Shown here: piece after piece, positions 16,177 to 24,125 of the stretch
How the letters are laid out: every line of letters starts with the position of its first letter
Numbering within the stretch: position 1 is the stretch's first letter
Made by a program: the position numbers and the translations under genes
From: Prevotellaceae bacterium
GTDB taxonomy: Bacteria; Bacteroidota; Bacteroidia; Bacteroidales; UBA932
Assembly (NCBI GenBank): GCA_031278495.1
Contig: JAITKG010000094.1
Span: 1 to 25,911, forward strand
DNA length: 25,911 bases
Direction of reading: 5' to 3'
The notes under the pieces: generated by a model
Seen by the model: the letters and a program-made list of their open reading frames with translations, nothing else
Told to the model about the DNA's origin: nothing
Database searches by the model: none

Positions 16177-16390
16177 GGAAAAAGGCACAAAAAATAGTAG
16201 CACAAATTGCACCCCACTTTTCCGGTGGCGACATTCACGCAACATTGGCAAAAACGTAAGTTCAAATAGTAAATGCACAAAGAATAAAAGGATACAGGGA
16301 GAACTTATCCGCAGGGAACTGCAACGCAACCAGACCATGCAGAGGAGGTAACCGCTTTATGCCGGTGCGTGTTTCCTGTCAAACACCACG

Positions 16391-17791
16391 CTAAGACAGT
16401 CCCAGTTCCGCTGCTTTTTCTTCCATCAGCTTACAGGCTTCCTCATAATTATTGTGGATAACGCCGTCGAGAATGGCGTCCTTAATGGCGTCTTTAATAA
16501 TCCCCACCTCACGGCTTGGCGGAATATTATAGCGTTTCATAATCATCTCCCCGGTGACGGGCGGCTGGAAATTACGAATGGCATCTTTCGCCTCCACTTC
16601 CACCAATTTCTCCCGTACAATTTCAAAGTTGCGCAAGTGACGGCGTACGGTTTGTTCGTTCTTCGAGGTGATATCGGCCTCGCACAACAGCATCAAATCG
16701 TCAATATCATCACCGGCGTCAAACAGCAAGCGGCGCACCGCCGAGTCGGTCACTTCCTCTAAGGAAAGCACGATAGGACGCAAGTGCAAGCGCACCAATT
16801 TTTGCACATACCGCATTTTCTCATGCAAAGGCAAGCGCAGGTGCTGGAATATGGCCGGAATCATTTTGGCGCCCAAAAATTCGTGTCCGTGGAAACTCCA
16901 TCCCGCCACCGGATCATATTGTTTGGTGGCCGGTTTTGCAATATCGTGCAGCAAAGCCGCCCAGCGCAACCAAATATTATCGCTTTTCGCCGCCACATTG
17001 TCAAGCACCGCCATCGTATGTTCAAAATTGTCTTTATGCCCGCGCCCTTCAATGATTTCCACGCCTTTCAATTTGGTTAATTGCGGAATAATAAGCTCCA
17101 ACAATCCTGTATTCTCCAACAAATAAAAACCTTTCGAAGGCGCCGGCGCAGCCATAATCTTCATCAACTCATCGCTGATACGCTCTAACGACACCACAGG
17201 CCGGTGCAAACGCTCACGGTTACGCCGTATGGCCTCTAACGACTCGGGCACAATAGTAAAGCCAAGTTGCGTGGAAAAACGAATGGCGCGAATCATCCGC
17301 AAAGGGTCATCGCTGTAAGTAATATCAGGATTCAGGGGCGTACGTATCAGTCCATGCTGCAAATCGCTTACCCCATTAAAAGGATCCACGAGCGTCCCGT
17401 AATCTTCCTTTTGCAAACTAAACGCCAGGGCATTAATCGTAAAATCACGGCGGCGCTGGTCGTCCTCAAGGGTTCCGTCCTCCACCACCGGTTTACGTGA
17501 ATCGGCGCTATATGACTCGCGGCGCGCGCCCACAAATTCCACCTTCATTTCATCACAGCGCAACATGGCCGTGCCAAAAGTTTTAAACACGCTTACCGGA
17601 ACTTTCAAATAAGCGGCCACTTTCTCGGCAATAGCCACGCCGCTTCCCTGCACTACAATGTCAATATCTTTCGAAGAACGCTGCAAAAAACAATCGCGCA
17701 CATAGCCGCCGATAACGAATGCCTTTACGCCTTCACGCATGGCAATATCAGATACGATGCCAAATATCCGGTGTTGTAAAAAATCTGTCAT
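16391..17791 (-). CDS. cca: CCA tRNA nucleotidyltransferase with HD domain
   Basis: This 466-residue enzyme adds or repairs the 3' CCA end of tRNAs from CTP and ATP. It is a class II polymerase-beta-type nucleotidyltransferase: GGYVRD at 28-33, metal-binding Asp42 and Asp44 in KDIDIVV, RRRDFTINAL at 113-122, then DDPLRMIRAIRFSTQLGF and ERISDEL of the head and neck regions. A C-terminal HD domain follows, with His258 in HTMAVL and the HD pair at 282-283 in ALLHDIAKP, as in many bacterial CCA enzymes annotated as HD-domain CCA or polynucleotide adenylyltransferases. The ATG at 17791 is 2 bases after the gldB stop, so it is the last gene of a three-gene minus-strand operon. Length is normal. A poly(A) polymerase activity is a less likely alternative. 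Confidence 0.95.
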   Translation of the reverse strand: MTDFLQHRIFGIVSDIAMREGVKAFVIGGYVRDCFLQRSSKDIDIVVQGSGVAIAEKVAAYLKVPVSVFKTFGTAMLRCDEMKVEFVGARRESYSADSRKPVVEDGTLEDDQRRRDFTINALAFSLQKEDYGTLVDPFNGVSDLQHGLIRTPLNPDITYSDDPLRMIRAIRFSTQLGFTIVPESLEAIRRNRERLHRPVVSLERISDELMKIMAAPAPSKGFYLLENTGLLELIIPQLTKLKGVEIIEGRGHKDNFEHTMAVLDNVAAKSDNIWLRWAALLHDIAKPATKQYDPVAGWSFHGHEFLGAKMIPAIFQHLRLPLHEKMRYVQKLVRLHLRPIVLSLEEVTDSAVRRLLFDAGDDIDDLMLLCEADITSKNEQTVRRHLRNFEIVREKLVEVEAKDAIRNFQPPVTGEMIMKRYNIPPSREVGIIKDAIKDAILDGVIHNNYEEACKLMEEKAAELGLS

Positions 17792-17793
17792 AG

Positions 17794-18783
17794 TTACGGA
17801 TTATAGCGGGCTTCTTTTAATAGTATTTGCGCGTCGCACTTCATCAACTCGGAGAAGGACACCTTGCTTCTTTTCATATATTTTTCCACAATACGATATG
17901 CCAGCCAGTTCACTGCACGCCCCGGCGCTTCCGGCGTGAACGCGGAAGTAAACGGCGCATCACCGGTAAATTTCTGTATCGTAAATTGATTATTTACATA
18001 CAATAATTTGTTTTCGAGCAAGTATTCCCACATGCCGGCTTCGTTGTGCCTGCACCATGTCAACTGATCTTTAGTAAACCCAAAAATCAATGTATCGGCC
18101 GCCTGCGGAAAACATTTTCTTGTTACATAAAGTAATTTTCCTTCATACATCATTTGCTGCAAGAAATCACCTTCGCCGTTGCCTTCCGGAAGATATTCGC
18201 TACCCAACCACGATTGCAGGCAAACCACAGGAATTCGTGCAGGGCGCATGTTCCGCTGCTGGTATTTCGGGAAATCAAGCCGGTCATAGAGGGCGCACGT
18301 GTCGCCCAAAAAACGGTCGAGCCCCACGCCCACCACGCTATCGGTAAGCATCACGGCCTCATTGAAACCCGACACATAGCTATAGACACGGGGCGCCGGC
18401 ATATCGGGGAAATAATACAACAAATGTTTGAAGCCCCAGGTGAGCGCCTCATTCAGCGTTTTTTCATCAGGGAATATGGCTTCTACTTTACGACAGGCCT
18501 CCTCCACTATGGGCGAACGTGCAAAATCGCCCAACAAACGGGCGTATTCCGGGCTGCCGCTGGTTCCAATACCAATCAGCCCTGCGCTGAAATACTCTAC
18601 AAACGTCCCATAAGACCGGCGCAAAGCGGGAATTTGTGTCGTGTCAAATGCCGCCGCCCGCAAGTCCAAATCAAACCGCTGCACGACGATTTCCACCGGC
18701 ACATTTTTCACATTCACACCGTCACCGCATGCATGCAGCAATATAAGCGCCGGAAGAAAAAATAATACGCTGTTCTTATTCAT
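17794..18783 (-). CDS. gldB: GldB-type gliding-motility-related lipoprotein
   Basis: The protein is 329 residues from the ATG at 18783. A TTG at 18792 would add three residues but overlaps the upstream stop, and MNKNSVLFFLPALILLHAC is a proper lipoprotein signal with lipid Cys19. Recognisable GldB features are VEIVVQRFDLDL near the mature start, YGTFVEYFSAGLIGIG, a central MLTDSVVGVGLDRFLG and FPKYQQRNMRPARIPVV segment, and ENKLLYVNNQ...PGRAVNWLAYRIVEKYMKRS near the end. GldB is required for gliding and type IX secretion-related functions in Flavobacterium, but homologues also occur in non-gliding Bacteroidales, where the role is unclear. No other gld or por genes are in the window, so motility should not be inferred. 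The gene lies 5 bases after the HsdR-N-like gene and 2 bases before cca. Confidence 0.85.
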   Translation of the reverse strand: MNKNSVLFFLPALILLHACGDGVNVKNVPVEIVVQRFDLDLRAAAFDTTQIPALRRSYGTFVEYFSAGLIGIGTSGSPEYARLLGDFARSPIVEEACRKVEAIFPDEKTLNEALTWGFKHLLYYFPDMPAPRVYSYVSGFNEAVMLTDSVVGVGLDRFLGDTCALYDRLDFPKYQQRNMRPARIPVVCLQSWLGSEYLPEGNGEGDFLQQMMYEGKLLYVTRKCFPQAADTLIFGFTKDQLTWCRHNEAGMWEYLLENKLLYVNNQFTIQKFTGDAPFTSAFTPEAPGRAVNWLAYRIVEKYMKRSKVSFSELMKCDAQILLKEARYNP

Positions 18784-18788
18784 AAATA

Positions 18789-19235
18789 TCAACTTTCCTC
18801 CTTATTCATTTCTCCATACACCGGCACCTTATCCACAAAATCATATTGCCCGGTGGCGGCATTAAACATACAGCAATAAAGTTGTATGCCATTGCTCACA
18901 ATCAGCCAGGGCACACGCCATGTCAAGTTATATCCGGCAACCTGCATAAATGTTTTGGATGTAATTTTCACGTCCCCCGCCTTACACTCGGCAAGCAGCA
19001 ACGGCTGCCCAGAGCGGCCATACACAATCACATCGGCGCGTAAATTACGCCTGTTAAGCGGAATAACAACCTCTACCCCTATCAACGATACCGGCACCTG
19101 CTGTTCAATCATTAAAAAATGCACAAGTTGTTGCCTCACCCATTCTTCCGGAGTTAGCGCTACATATTTTTTTCGTACCGGGTCAAAAATTTCCCTGCCC
19201 TTTTCCGTATCACGCAAACGAGGCGTAAAATCCAT
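18789..19235 (-). CDS. Stand-alone HsdR N-terminal (PD-(D/E)XK nuclease-like) protein
   Basis: This 148-residue protein matches the N-terminal nuclease domain of type I restriction HsdR subunits (HSDR_N_2), without the helicase part. The nuclease core is visible: Asp68 in LRADVIVYG, Glu83 and Lys85 in LLAECKA, and the following QVAGYN (98-103), equivalent to the QxxxY element of HsdR. The N-terminal YVALTPEEWVRQQLVHFLM is typical of the small Bacteroidota members. There are no HsdS or HsdM genes nearby, and the gene leads an operon with gldB and cca, so a restriction role is unlikely; a housekeeping DNA or RNA processing role is conceivable but unproven. Catalytic residues appear intact. I recall this single-domain protein as widely conserved in Bacteroidales, often annotated as a restriction subunit. 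Confidence 0.85.
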   Translation of the reverse strand: MDFTPRLRDTEKGREIFDPVRKKYVALTPEEWVRQQLVHFLMIEQQVPVSLIGVEVVIPLNRRNLRADVIVYGRSGQPLLLAECKAGDVKITSKTFMQVAGYNLTWRVPWLIVSNGIQLYCCMFNAATGQYDFVDKVPVYGEMNKEES

Positions 19236-19253
19236 AACATCTCATAATTTATA

Positions 19254-19285
19254 CAAAATTAAATATTTTTTCCCGGCATTGCAAA
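19254..19285 (-). promoter_or_regulatory. Promoter for the HsdR-N/gldB/cca operon
   Basis: On the minus strand, TTTG (complement of 19282-19285) and TAATTTTG (complement of 19254-19261) are separated by 20 bases, matching the Bacteroidota -33/-7 consensus. It lies 18 bases before the ATG at 19235. Confidence 0.75.
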
Positions 19286-19310
19286 TGATGTTGAAATTTC
19301 ATTATCTTTG
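19278..19310 (+). promoter_or_regulatory. Promoter for the 19338-20119 small-gene pair
   Basis: TATCTTTG at 19303-19310 fits the -7 element TAnnTTTG, with ATTG at 19278-19281 as a weaker -33 element 21 bases upstream. Its -33 region abuts and overlaps the minus-strand promoter, so the two directions may compete. Confidence 0.6.
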
Positions 19311-19337
19311 TAATAGAATATTAAAACATTCCGGCTA

Positions 19338-19778
19338 ATGAAAAATATTTTACGCACTAAAAAAATCAATGTCGGCCTCGCCATCATTATGCTGTTGACC
19401 TTTGCCCAATGCGCCGTCATATCGCCATTCAGCCAGCATGCCTACATGCAAACCACTTCGTTGAAAGTAGATGCGTTAAACGTGATGGGAATGGCCGAAG
19501 AGCCTTACAGCGCCCACGAGGCAGAAGTAATAACGTTGAAAACCAATCTGCAAAAACAGTATGAGTATGAAAGGAACAGGCCGAAGAACGCCATTTCTAC
19601 CGCTATGTGGGAAAAATTATTGGATGGAAAAGCGTTGCTGGGTGGCTTCCTAAACCGATGGAAAAAAGAAGGGACGCTCGGAAAGTATTACATTGAAGAA
19701 GAAAAAAAGTTAGTGGCAGAGGCCTTTGATAAGATTGCAGGATTGGAAAGCAAGAAAATTAAATCATCAGAACAATAA
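19338..19778 (+). CDS. Small putative lipoprotein of unknown function
   Basis: 146 residues, beginning with a hydrophobic signal (VGLAIIMLLTFAQC) that could be a lipoprotein signal with Cys at residue 25, though the TFAQC lipobox is non-canonical. The mature part is mostly helical and charged: HEAEVITLKTNLQKQYEYER, then AMWEKLLDGKALLGGFLNRW and YIEEEKKLVAEAFDKI. I recall similar uncharacterized Bacteroidota proteins with the AYEYE...MWELL...GGFLxRW pattern. No enzyme motif is visible. The next gene starts 5 bases after its stop, so the two are probably co-transcribed and may work together, for example in the cell envelope. Function unknown. Confidence 0.75.
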   Translation: MKNILRTKKINVGLAIIMLLTFAQCAVISPFSQHAYMQTTSLKVDALNVMGMAEEPYSAHEAEVITLKTNLQKQYEYERNRPKNAISTAMWEKLLDGKALLGGFLNRWKKEGTLGKYYIEEEKKLVAEAFDKIAGLESKKIKSSEQ

Positions 19779-19783
19779 CTATC

Positions 19784-20119
19784 ATGGCTAAAATCGACCT
19801 TTCGGAACTTCTAAACACCCTTGTGGGAGAGCTCGCCGGCTTACTGAAAACCACTTTGGGCAATGTGGCAACAGACGCCAAAGCCGACGCACAGCGGTTT
19901 GTGGAGCAAAACAAAGACAACCTGCAACGCTGGGCGGGCATGTATGCATCGGGCAAATTAACGGCCACCGATTTGGAGGCGTTATTGCGCAGCAGCAAAA
20001 ACCTTTTCGACATGGAATTACTGAAGCAAAGCGGCGTCGCACTCATCACTGTTGACAAGTTTAAGAACGATGCCATTGCTGTTATCGTGAAGTGCTTTTC
20101 GACATTATTTTATTTGTAG
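19784..20119 (+). CDS. Small helical protein of unknown function
   Basis: 111 residues without a signal peptide. The sequence is almost entirely predicted helix: MAKIDLSELLNTLVGELAGL, ADAQRFVEQNKDNLQRWAGM, KLTATDLEALLRSSKNLFDM, then a hydrophobic end AIAVIVKCFSTLFYL that could associate with a membrane. I recall similar small proteins in other Bacteroidota, but know of no assigned function. It is paired with the upstream lipoprotein gene (5-base gap). The nqrA promoter overlaps its last codons. Confidence 0.7.
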   Translation: MAKIDLSELLNTLVGELAGLLKTTLGNVATDAKADAQRFVEQNKDNLQRWAGMYASGKLTATDLEALLRSSKNLFDMELLKQSGVALITVDKFKNDAIAVIVKCFSTLFYL

Positions 20120-20144
20120 GTTAGAAATAGAAGTTGTATATTTG
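20113..20144 (+). promoter_or_regulatory. nqr operon promoter
   Basis: TTTG at 20113-20116 and TATATTTG at 20137-20144 are 20 bases apart, a full match to the Bacteroidota -33/-7 consensus. The -7 element ends 34 bases before the nqrA ATG. The -33 element lies within the last codons of the preceding gene. Confidence 0.85.
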
Positions 20145-20178
20145 TAGTTTGTACATTTAATTATTATTATCATAAGTA

Positions 20179-21522
20179 ATGCCAACTACTATACGTAAAG
20201 GGCTTAATATTTCTTTGAAGGGAAAGGCGGAGAAGGTCTTATCAAAAATACCCATATCATCTGATTATGCTGTAAAACCGATAGACTTTCAAGGGCTCAC
20301 GCCCAAATTAACGGTAAACGAAGGGGAGCAGGTATTGGCAGGCTCGCCGCTTTTTGTAGACAAGTATCGCCCCGACATCCGGTTTGCATCACCCGTAAGT
20401 GGCACGGTGAGCCATATTTTGCGCGGTGACAAGCGGAAACTGCTATCCGTAACGGTAGCGCCTTCGGGCGAACAACAATACATACAACATCCTGTAAAGG
20501 ACGTCAAAAATCTGTTGCGCGAAGAAGTGATACAACAGATGCTCGCAAGCGGCGTATGGCCGTTTCTCAAACAGCGTCCCTACGGTATTCTTGCCAATCC
20601 CGGCGACAACCCAAAGGCCATTTTTATTTCGGGATTCAGCAGTGAGCCGTTAGGCCCCGACATTGATTTTGCGCTTACCGGCGAAGGAGAAGCGTTTCAA
20701 GCGGGGATTGACGCTTTGCGCAAACTCAGTGGTACGATACACCTCAGTCTTAATAACCAGGTGTCGGCCAACAGTATCTTCCGCAAGATAAAAGGCGTGG
20801 AAACCCATACATTCGTGGGTCCCCACCCTGCCGGTAATGTCGGCATACAAATCCATCACATCTCGCCTATCAGCAAAGGGGAAATTGTGTGGACAATCGA
20901 GCCGCAACATGTGGTATCACTCGGACGCCTGTTCCTTAAAGGGATTTACGACGTATCGAAAGTGGTGGCGCTGGTGGGCCCTGAGGTGAAAAAGCCGCGC
21001 TATTTCCGCATCATCAGTGGCGCAAACATTACGCCCTTGCAAAGTTACATTAGCACTTCATCAAACTTGCGCCACATTAGCGGCGATGTGCTTACCGGCG
21101 CCAATATTGGGGCTACGGGCCATCTCGGCTTTTACAATACGATGATTTCCGTTATTCCCGAAGGAAATTATTACGAGTTTTTGGGTTGGGCCAAGCCGTT
21201 TCGCATGAAGAAGTACAGTGTGTCGCGCAGTTACTTCTCCTGGATATTTCCCGATAAGGAATATACGCTCGATACCAATGTGAACGGCGGCCAGCGGGCT
21301 TTTGTGATGACAGGAGAATATGAAAAAGTATTGCCCATGGATATTTATCCCGTCCATCTGCTGAAAGCCATTTTAGCCGGAGACATAGACCGGATGGAAC
21401 AGCTCGGCATCTATGAGGTAATTGAAGAAGACCTGGCGTTGTGCGAATTTGTGTGTACTTCAAAAATCGATGTACAGCATATTTTACGGCAAGGCATAAA
21501 TTTAATGATAAAAGAAATGTGA
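20179..21522 (+). CDS. nqrA: Na+-translocating NADH:quinone reductase subunit A
   Basis: 447 residues, the usual length for NqrA, the cytoplasmic-face soluble subunit of the six-subunit sodium-pumping NADH:quinone reductase, which has been linked to ubiquinone binding. It starts with TTIRKGLNISLKGKAEK, a family signature, followed by a barrel-sandwich hybrid region at about 35-100 (TPKLTVNEGEQVLAGSPLFV, then RFASPVSGTVSHI). An SLBB/Rnf-like middle follows (THTFVGPHPAGNVGIQIHHI), and a C-terminal region contains AKPFRMKKYSVSRSYFSW and the cysteine-containing LALCEFVCTSKIDVQHILRQ near the end. It is first in the operon behind a strong promoter. nqrB begins 5 bases after its stop. Confidence 0.97.
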   Translation: MPTTIRKGLNISLKGKAEKVLSKIPISSDYAVKPIDFQGLTPKLTVNEGEQVLAGSPLFVDKYRPDIRFASPVSGTVSHILRGDKRKLLSVTVAPSGEQQYIQHPVKDVKNLLREEVIQQMLASGVWPFLKQRPYGILANPGDNPKAIFISGFSSEPLGPDIDFALTGEGEAFQAGIDALRKLSGTIHLSLNNQVSANSIFRKIKGVETHTFVGPHPAGNVGIQIHHISPISKGEIVWTIEPQHVVSLGRLFLKGIYDVSKVVALVGPEVKKPRYFRIISGANITPLQSYISTSSNLRHISGDVLTGANIGATGHLGFYNTMISVIPEGNYYEFLGWAKPFRMKKYSVSRSYFSWIFPDKEYTLDTNVNGGQRAFVMTGEYEKVLPMDIYPVHLLKAILAGDIDRMEQLGIYEVIEEDLALCEFVCTSKIDVQHILRQGINLMIKEM

Positions 21523-21527
21523 AACGC

Positions 21528-22700
21528 ATGAAGTTCCTGAGAAATATTTTGGATAAAATAAAACCGGCTTTTGAGAAAGACGGGAGGTTGAAAATGTTTC
21601 ACGCCACTTTCGAGGCTTTTGAATCATTCCTGTTCGTGCCCAACAGTACAACGAAAAAAGGCGTACACATCCGCGATGCGAACGATTTGAAACACGTCAT
21701 GACGGTGGTGATTGTGGCCTTGCTGCCCGCCCTGCTGTTCGGGATGTGGAACGTGGGCTACCAGCATGCATTGGCCACCGGCGGAACTACCGCTTTCGGC
21801 GAATTGTTCTGGTTTGGTTTTCTGAAAGTATTGCCGCTGATTGTCGTGTCGTATGCGGTGGGGCTGGGCATTGAATTTATTGCCGCACAACTCCGCGGGC
21901 ACGAAGTGAACGAAGGATTTCTTGTGACAGGCATGCTCATTCCACTGATTATGCCCGTTGACTGTCCGTTGTGGATGGTGGGGTTAGCCACTGCCTTTGC
22001 GGTAATTATCGGCAAAGAAGTATTCGGCGGCACGGGGATGAATATCTTCAACCCGGCTTTGCTGGCGCGGGCTTTCGTATTCTTCGCTTATCCTTCCCAA
22101 ATCTCCGGCGCAAAAGTGTGGGTTGCCGGTTTAGGTAGCGGCGAGGGCGTCATCGACGGATTCTCGGGCGCTACACCGTTGGCGCATGCCACTGCCGGCG
22201 AATTCAGCAAAATTCCCTCTTTCTCCGATTTGTTTTTCGGATTTATTCCGGGCTCCATTGGCGAAACCTCTACGCTGGCCATTCTGCTGGGCGCGGGCAT
22301 CCTCATATACACCGGCATCGGAAGTTGGAAAGTGATAGTGGCGTGCGTCGCTGGCGCCATAGGCACAGGACTGTTATGTAACGCCATAGCCGTAAACGCC
22401 TACATGGAACTCCCGGTGTATTATCATTTGGTGATGGGCGGATTTGCTTTCGGCGTGGTGTTCATGGCCACCGACCCTGTGAGCGGGGCGCAAACCGAAA
22501 CCGGAAAATGGATCTACGGCTTTTTAATTGGCGTGCTGGCCATCGTCATCAGGGTATTCAACCCGGGCTACCCCGAAGGAATAATGCTGGCCATCCTGTT
22601 CATGAACGCCTTCGCGCCACTCATCGACTACTACATTGTAGAGGCCAATATCAAACGGCGACTGAAGCGCGCCAAATTTTCTAAGGAGGAGAAAAAGTAA
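21528..22700 (+). CDS. nqrB: NQR subunit B, integral membrane flavoprotein
   Basis: 390 residues from the ATG at 21528. The frame stays open further upstream within nqrA, and a GTG at 21519 overlaps the nqrA stop, but MKFLRNILDKIKPAFEKDG matches how Bacteroidota NqrB proteins begin. It is a multi-spanning membrane protein (RnfD/NqrB family) forming much of the sodium path. DGFSGATPLAHA contains Thr216, the expected covalent FMN attachment site made by the ApbE flavin transferase. Other recognisable parts are MTVVIVALLPALLFGMWNVG, GKEVFGGTGMNIFNPALLAR and a MGGFAFGVVFMATDPVSGAQ segment. Its stop overlaps the nqrC start (TAATG). Confidence 0.97.
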   Translation: MKFLRNILDKIKPAFEKDGRLKMFHATFEAFESFLFVPNSTTKKGVHIRDANDLKHVMTVVIVALLPALLFGMWNVGYQHALATGGTTAFGELFWFGFLKVLPLIVVSYAVGLGIEFIAAQLRGHEVNEGFLVTGMLIPLIMPVDCPLWMVGLATAFAVIIGKEVFGGTGMNIFNPALLARAFVFFAYPSQISGAKVWVAGLGSGEGVIDGFSGATPLAHATAGEFSKIPSFSDLFFGFIPGSIGETSTLAILLGAGILIYTGIGSWKVIVACVAGAIGTGLLCNAIAVNAYMELPVYYHLVMGGFAFGVVFMATDPVSGAQTETGKWIYGFLIGVLAIVIRVFNPGYPEGIMLAILFMNAFAPLIDYYIVEANIKRRLKRAKFSKEEKK

Positions 22701-23461
22701 TGAACAGAAACAGCAATACCTACACCTTCCTGTATGCGGCAGGATTAGTGGTGGTCGTGGCGTCGGCGCTGGCCATTGCAAGTATTGGCTTGAAAGAGCC
22801 GCAAGAAAAAAATATTGCTATAGAAAAGAAGTTGAATATCCTTTCGACTGTAGGAAAAGGAATAGCCAGCAACGAAACAGACAAAAACACATACATAGAA
22901 GCGCAATATGACAAATATATCGTGGAAAGTTTTATCGTGGATGGCAATGGCGAAAGGAAAGAAGGCGACGCGTTTCACATTAACATGAAAGAAGAGTACG
23001 ACAAGATAAAAGCCATCAAGCAAACCCTTGACGAAGAAAAACGAGTTGCGCTACGCAAAAGCCTCGACCTTCCGGTATTCATTTATAAAGATGACGATGC
23101 GCGTTTAAAATGTATCATTCCGGTGTATGGCGCAGGCCTTTGGGGGCCGCTTTGGGGCTACCTCGCACTAAACGACGACTTCAACACCGTGTATGGCGCT
23201 ATATTTGATCATAAAGGCGAAACGCCCGGATTAGGCGCCGAAATTGCCACCCAGGCGTTTGCCGGGCAGTTTGTCGGAAAACAAATTTTCGAGGGGCACA
23301 CGCTCACCGCTATTAAAATAGTAAAGGGCGGCGTTCCAAAAACCGACCTGCACGGCGTAGATGCCATTTCGGGAGGTACCATTACCAGCCGCGGTGTAGA
23401 AGAAATGCTTCAGGATTGTCTTAACGGGTACAACGCTTTTTTTGCAAAAAATAAAAAGTAA
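22700..23461 (+). CDS. nqrC: NQR subunit C, FMN-binding
   Basis: 253 residues. One N-terminal membrane helix (about 6-30, FLYAAGLVVVVASALAIASI) anchors a periplasmic FMN-binding domain of the NqrC/RnfG type. GAGLWGPLWGYLAL and HKGETPGLGAEI are family signatures. The flavin-attachment motif reads DAISGGTITS, with Thr227 as the likely FMN-linked residue; the more common motif is SGAT, so SGGT is a variant noted in the findings. The ATG overlaps the nqrB stop by one base, and nqrD follows after 4 bases. Confidence 0.96.
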   Translation: MNRNSNTYTFLYAAGLVVVVASALAIASIGLKEPQEKNIAIEKKLNILSTVGKGIASNETDKNTYIEAQYDKYIVESFIVDGNGERKEGDAFHINMKEEYDKIKAIKQTLDEEKRVALRKSLDLPVFIYKDDDARLKCIIPVYGAGLWGPLWGYLALNDDFNTVYGAIFDHKGETPGLGAEIATQAFAGQFVGKQIFEGHTLTAIKIVKGGVPKTDLHGVDAISGGTITSRGVEEMLQDCLNGYNAFFAKNKK

Positions 23462-23465
23462 AATT

Positions 23466-24125
23466 ATGACAGGCCAAAAAGAAAAAGAACCTTTATTCTC
23501 GACGAAGATACTGCGATTATTCACAGATCCTATTAGTAAAGGAAATCCCATTACCGTGCTGGTACTTGGCATTTGCTCATCATTAGCCGTAACCGCCAAA
23601 ATGGAACCGGCCATTGTGATGGCCATTTCGGTAATTGTGGTTACCGGCTTTTCGAGTTTTATTATTTCACTGTTGCGTAACACCATTCCAAACCGCATCC
23701 GCATTATTGTGCAACTGGTAGTAATAGCCGCCCTGGTCATCCTTGTTGACCAGGTGTTGCGCGCATACGCTTACGACGTAAGCAAACAACTGTCGGTGTT
23801 CGTAGGCCTCATTATCACCAACTGTATTATCATGGGACGCATTGAAGCCTTTGCCCTGGGCAACAAGCCATGGCCATCCTTAGTGGACGGAGTGGGCAAC
23901 GGCATAGGTTACGGACTAATTCTTATTGTTGTGGCGTTCTTCCGCGAACTCTTAGGCTCCGGCACTGTCTTCGGCCATCAGGTTATTCCCGAAAACTGGT
24001 ATATCGCCAACGGCGGATTTTATGAAAATAACGGATTGATGATACTTCCCCCCATGGCGTTGATTTTAGTGGGCGTCATCATTTGGATACAGCGCAGCTT
24101 TAACAAACAACTTATCGAAAAGTGA
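23466..24125 (+). CDS. nqrD: NQR subunit D, integral membrane
   Basis: 219 residues from the ATG at 23466; a farther upstream start at 23442 would lie inside nqrC and is not needed. Six membrane helices are expected. The family motifs are LGICSSLAVTAKMEPAIVM with Cys37 and LIITNCIIMGRIEAFAL with Cys120; NqrD and NqrE each give two cysteines to a [2Fe-2S] centre inside the membrane at their interface. FFRELLGSGTVFGH is also typical. The stop TGA overlaps the nqrE ATG by one base. Confidence 0.97.
   Translation: MTGQKEKEPLFSTKILRLFTDPISKGNPITVLVLGICSSLAVTAKMEPAIVMAISVIVVTGFSSFIISLLRNTIPNRIRIIVQLVVIAALVILVDQVLRAYAYDVSKQLSVFVGLIITNCIIMGRIEAFALGNKPWPSLVDGVGNGIGYGLILIVVAFFRELLGSGTVFGHQVIPENWYIANGGFYENNGLMILPPMALILVGVIIWIQRSFNKQLIEK

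Noticed and set aside
16173..16260. Short GTG-started frame (28 codons) overlapping the stop of the HgdB-like gene
   Set aside because: Too short, no recognisable similarity, and no independent support.
14959..16338. Minus-strand open frames (196 and 175 codons) opposite the HgdB-like gene
   Set aside because: They are antisense to conserved cysteine motifs of a real protein, with no domains of their own.
16366..16380. GTGCG string resembling the 5' end of a group II intron
   Set aside because: The cca gene begins within 25 bases and no intron domains or reverse transcriptase are present; five bases by chance.
16369..16386. GTGTTT-N6-AAACAC hairpin between the convergent genes, possible terminator
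   Set aside because: Only six base pairs and no following T-run on either strand, so a terminator call is not supported.
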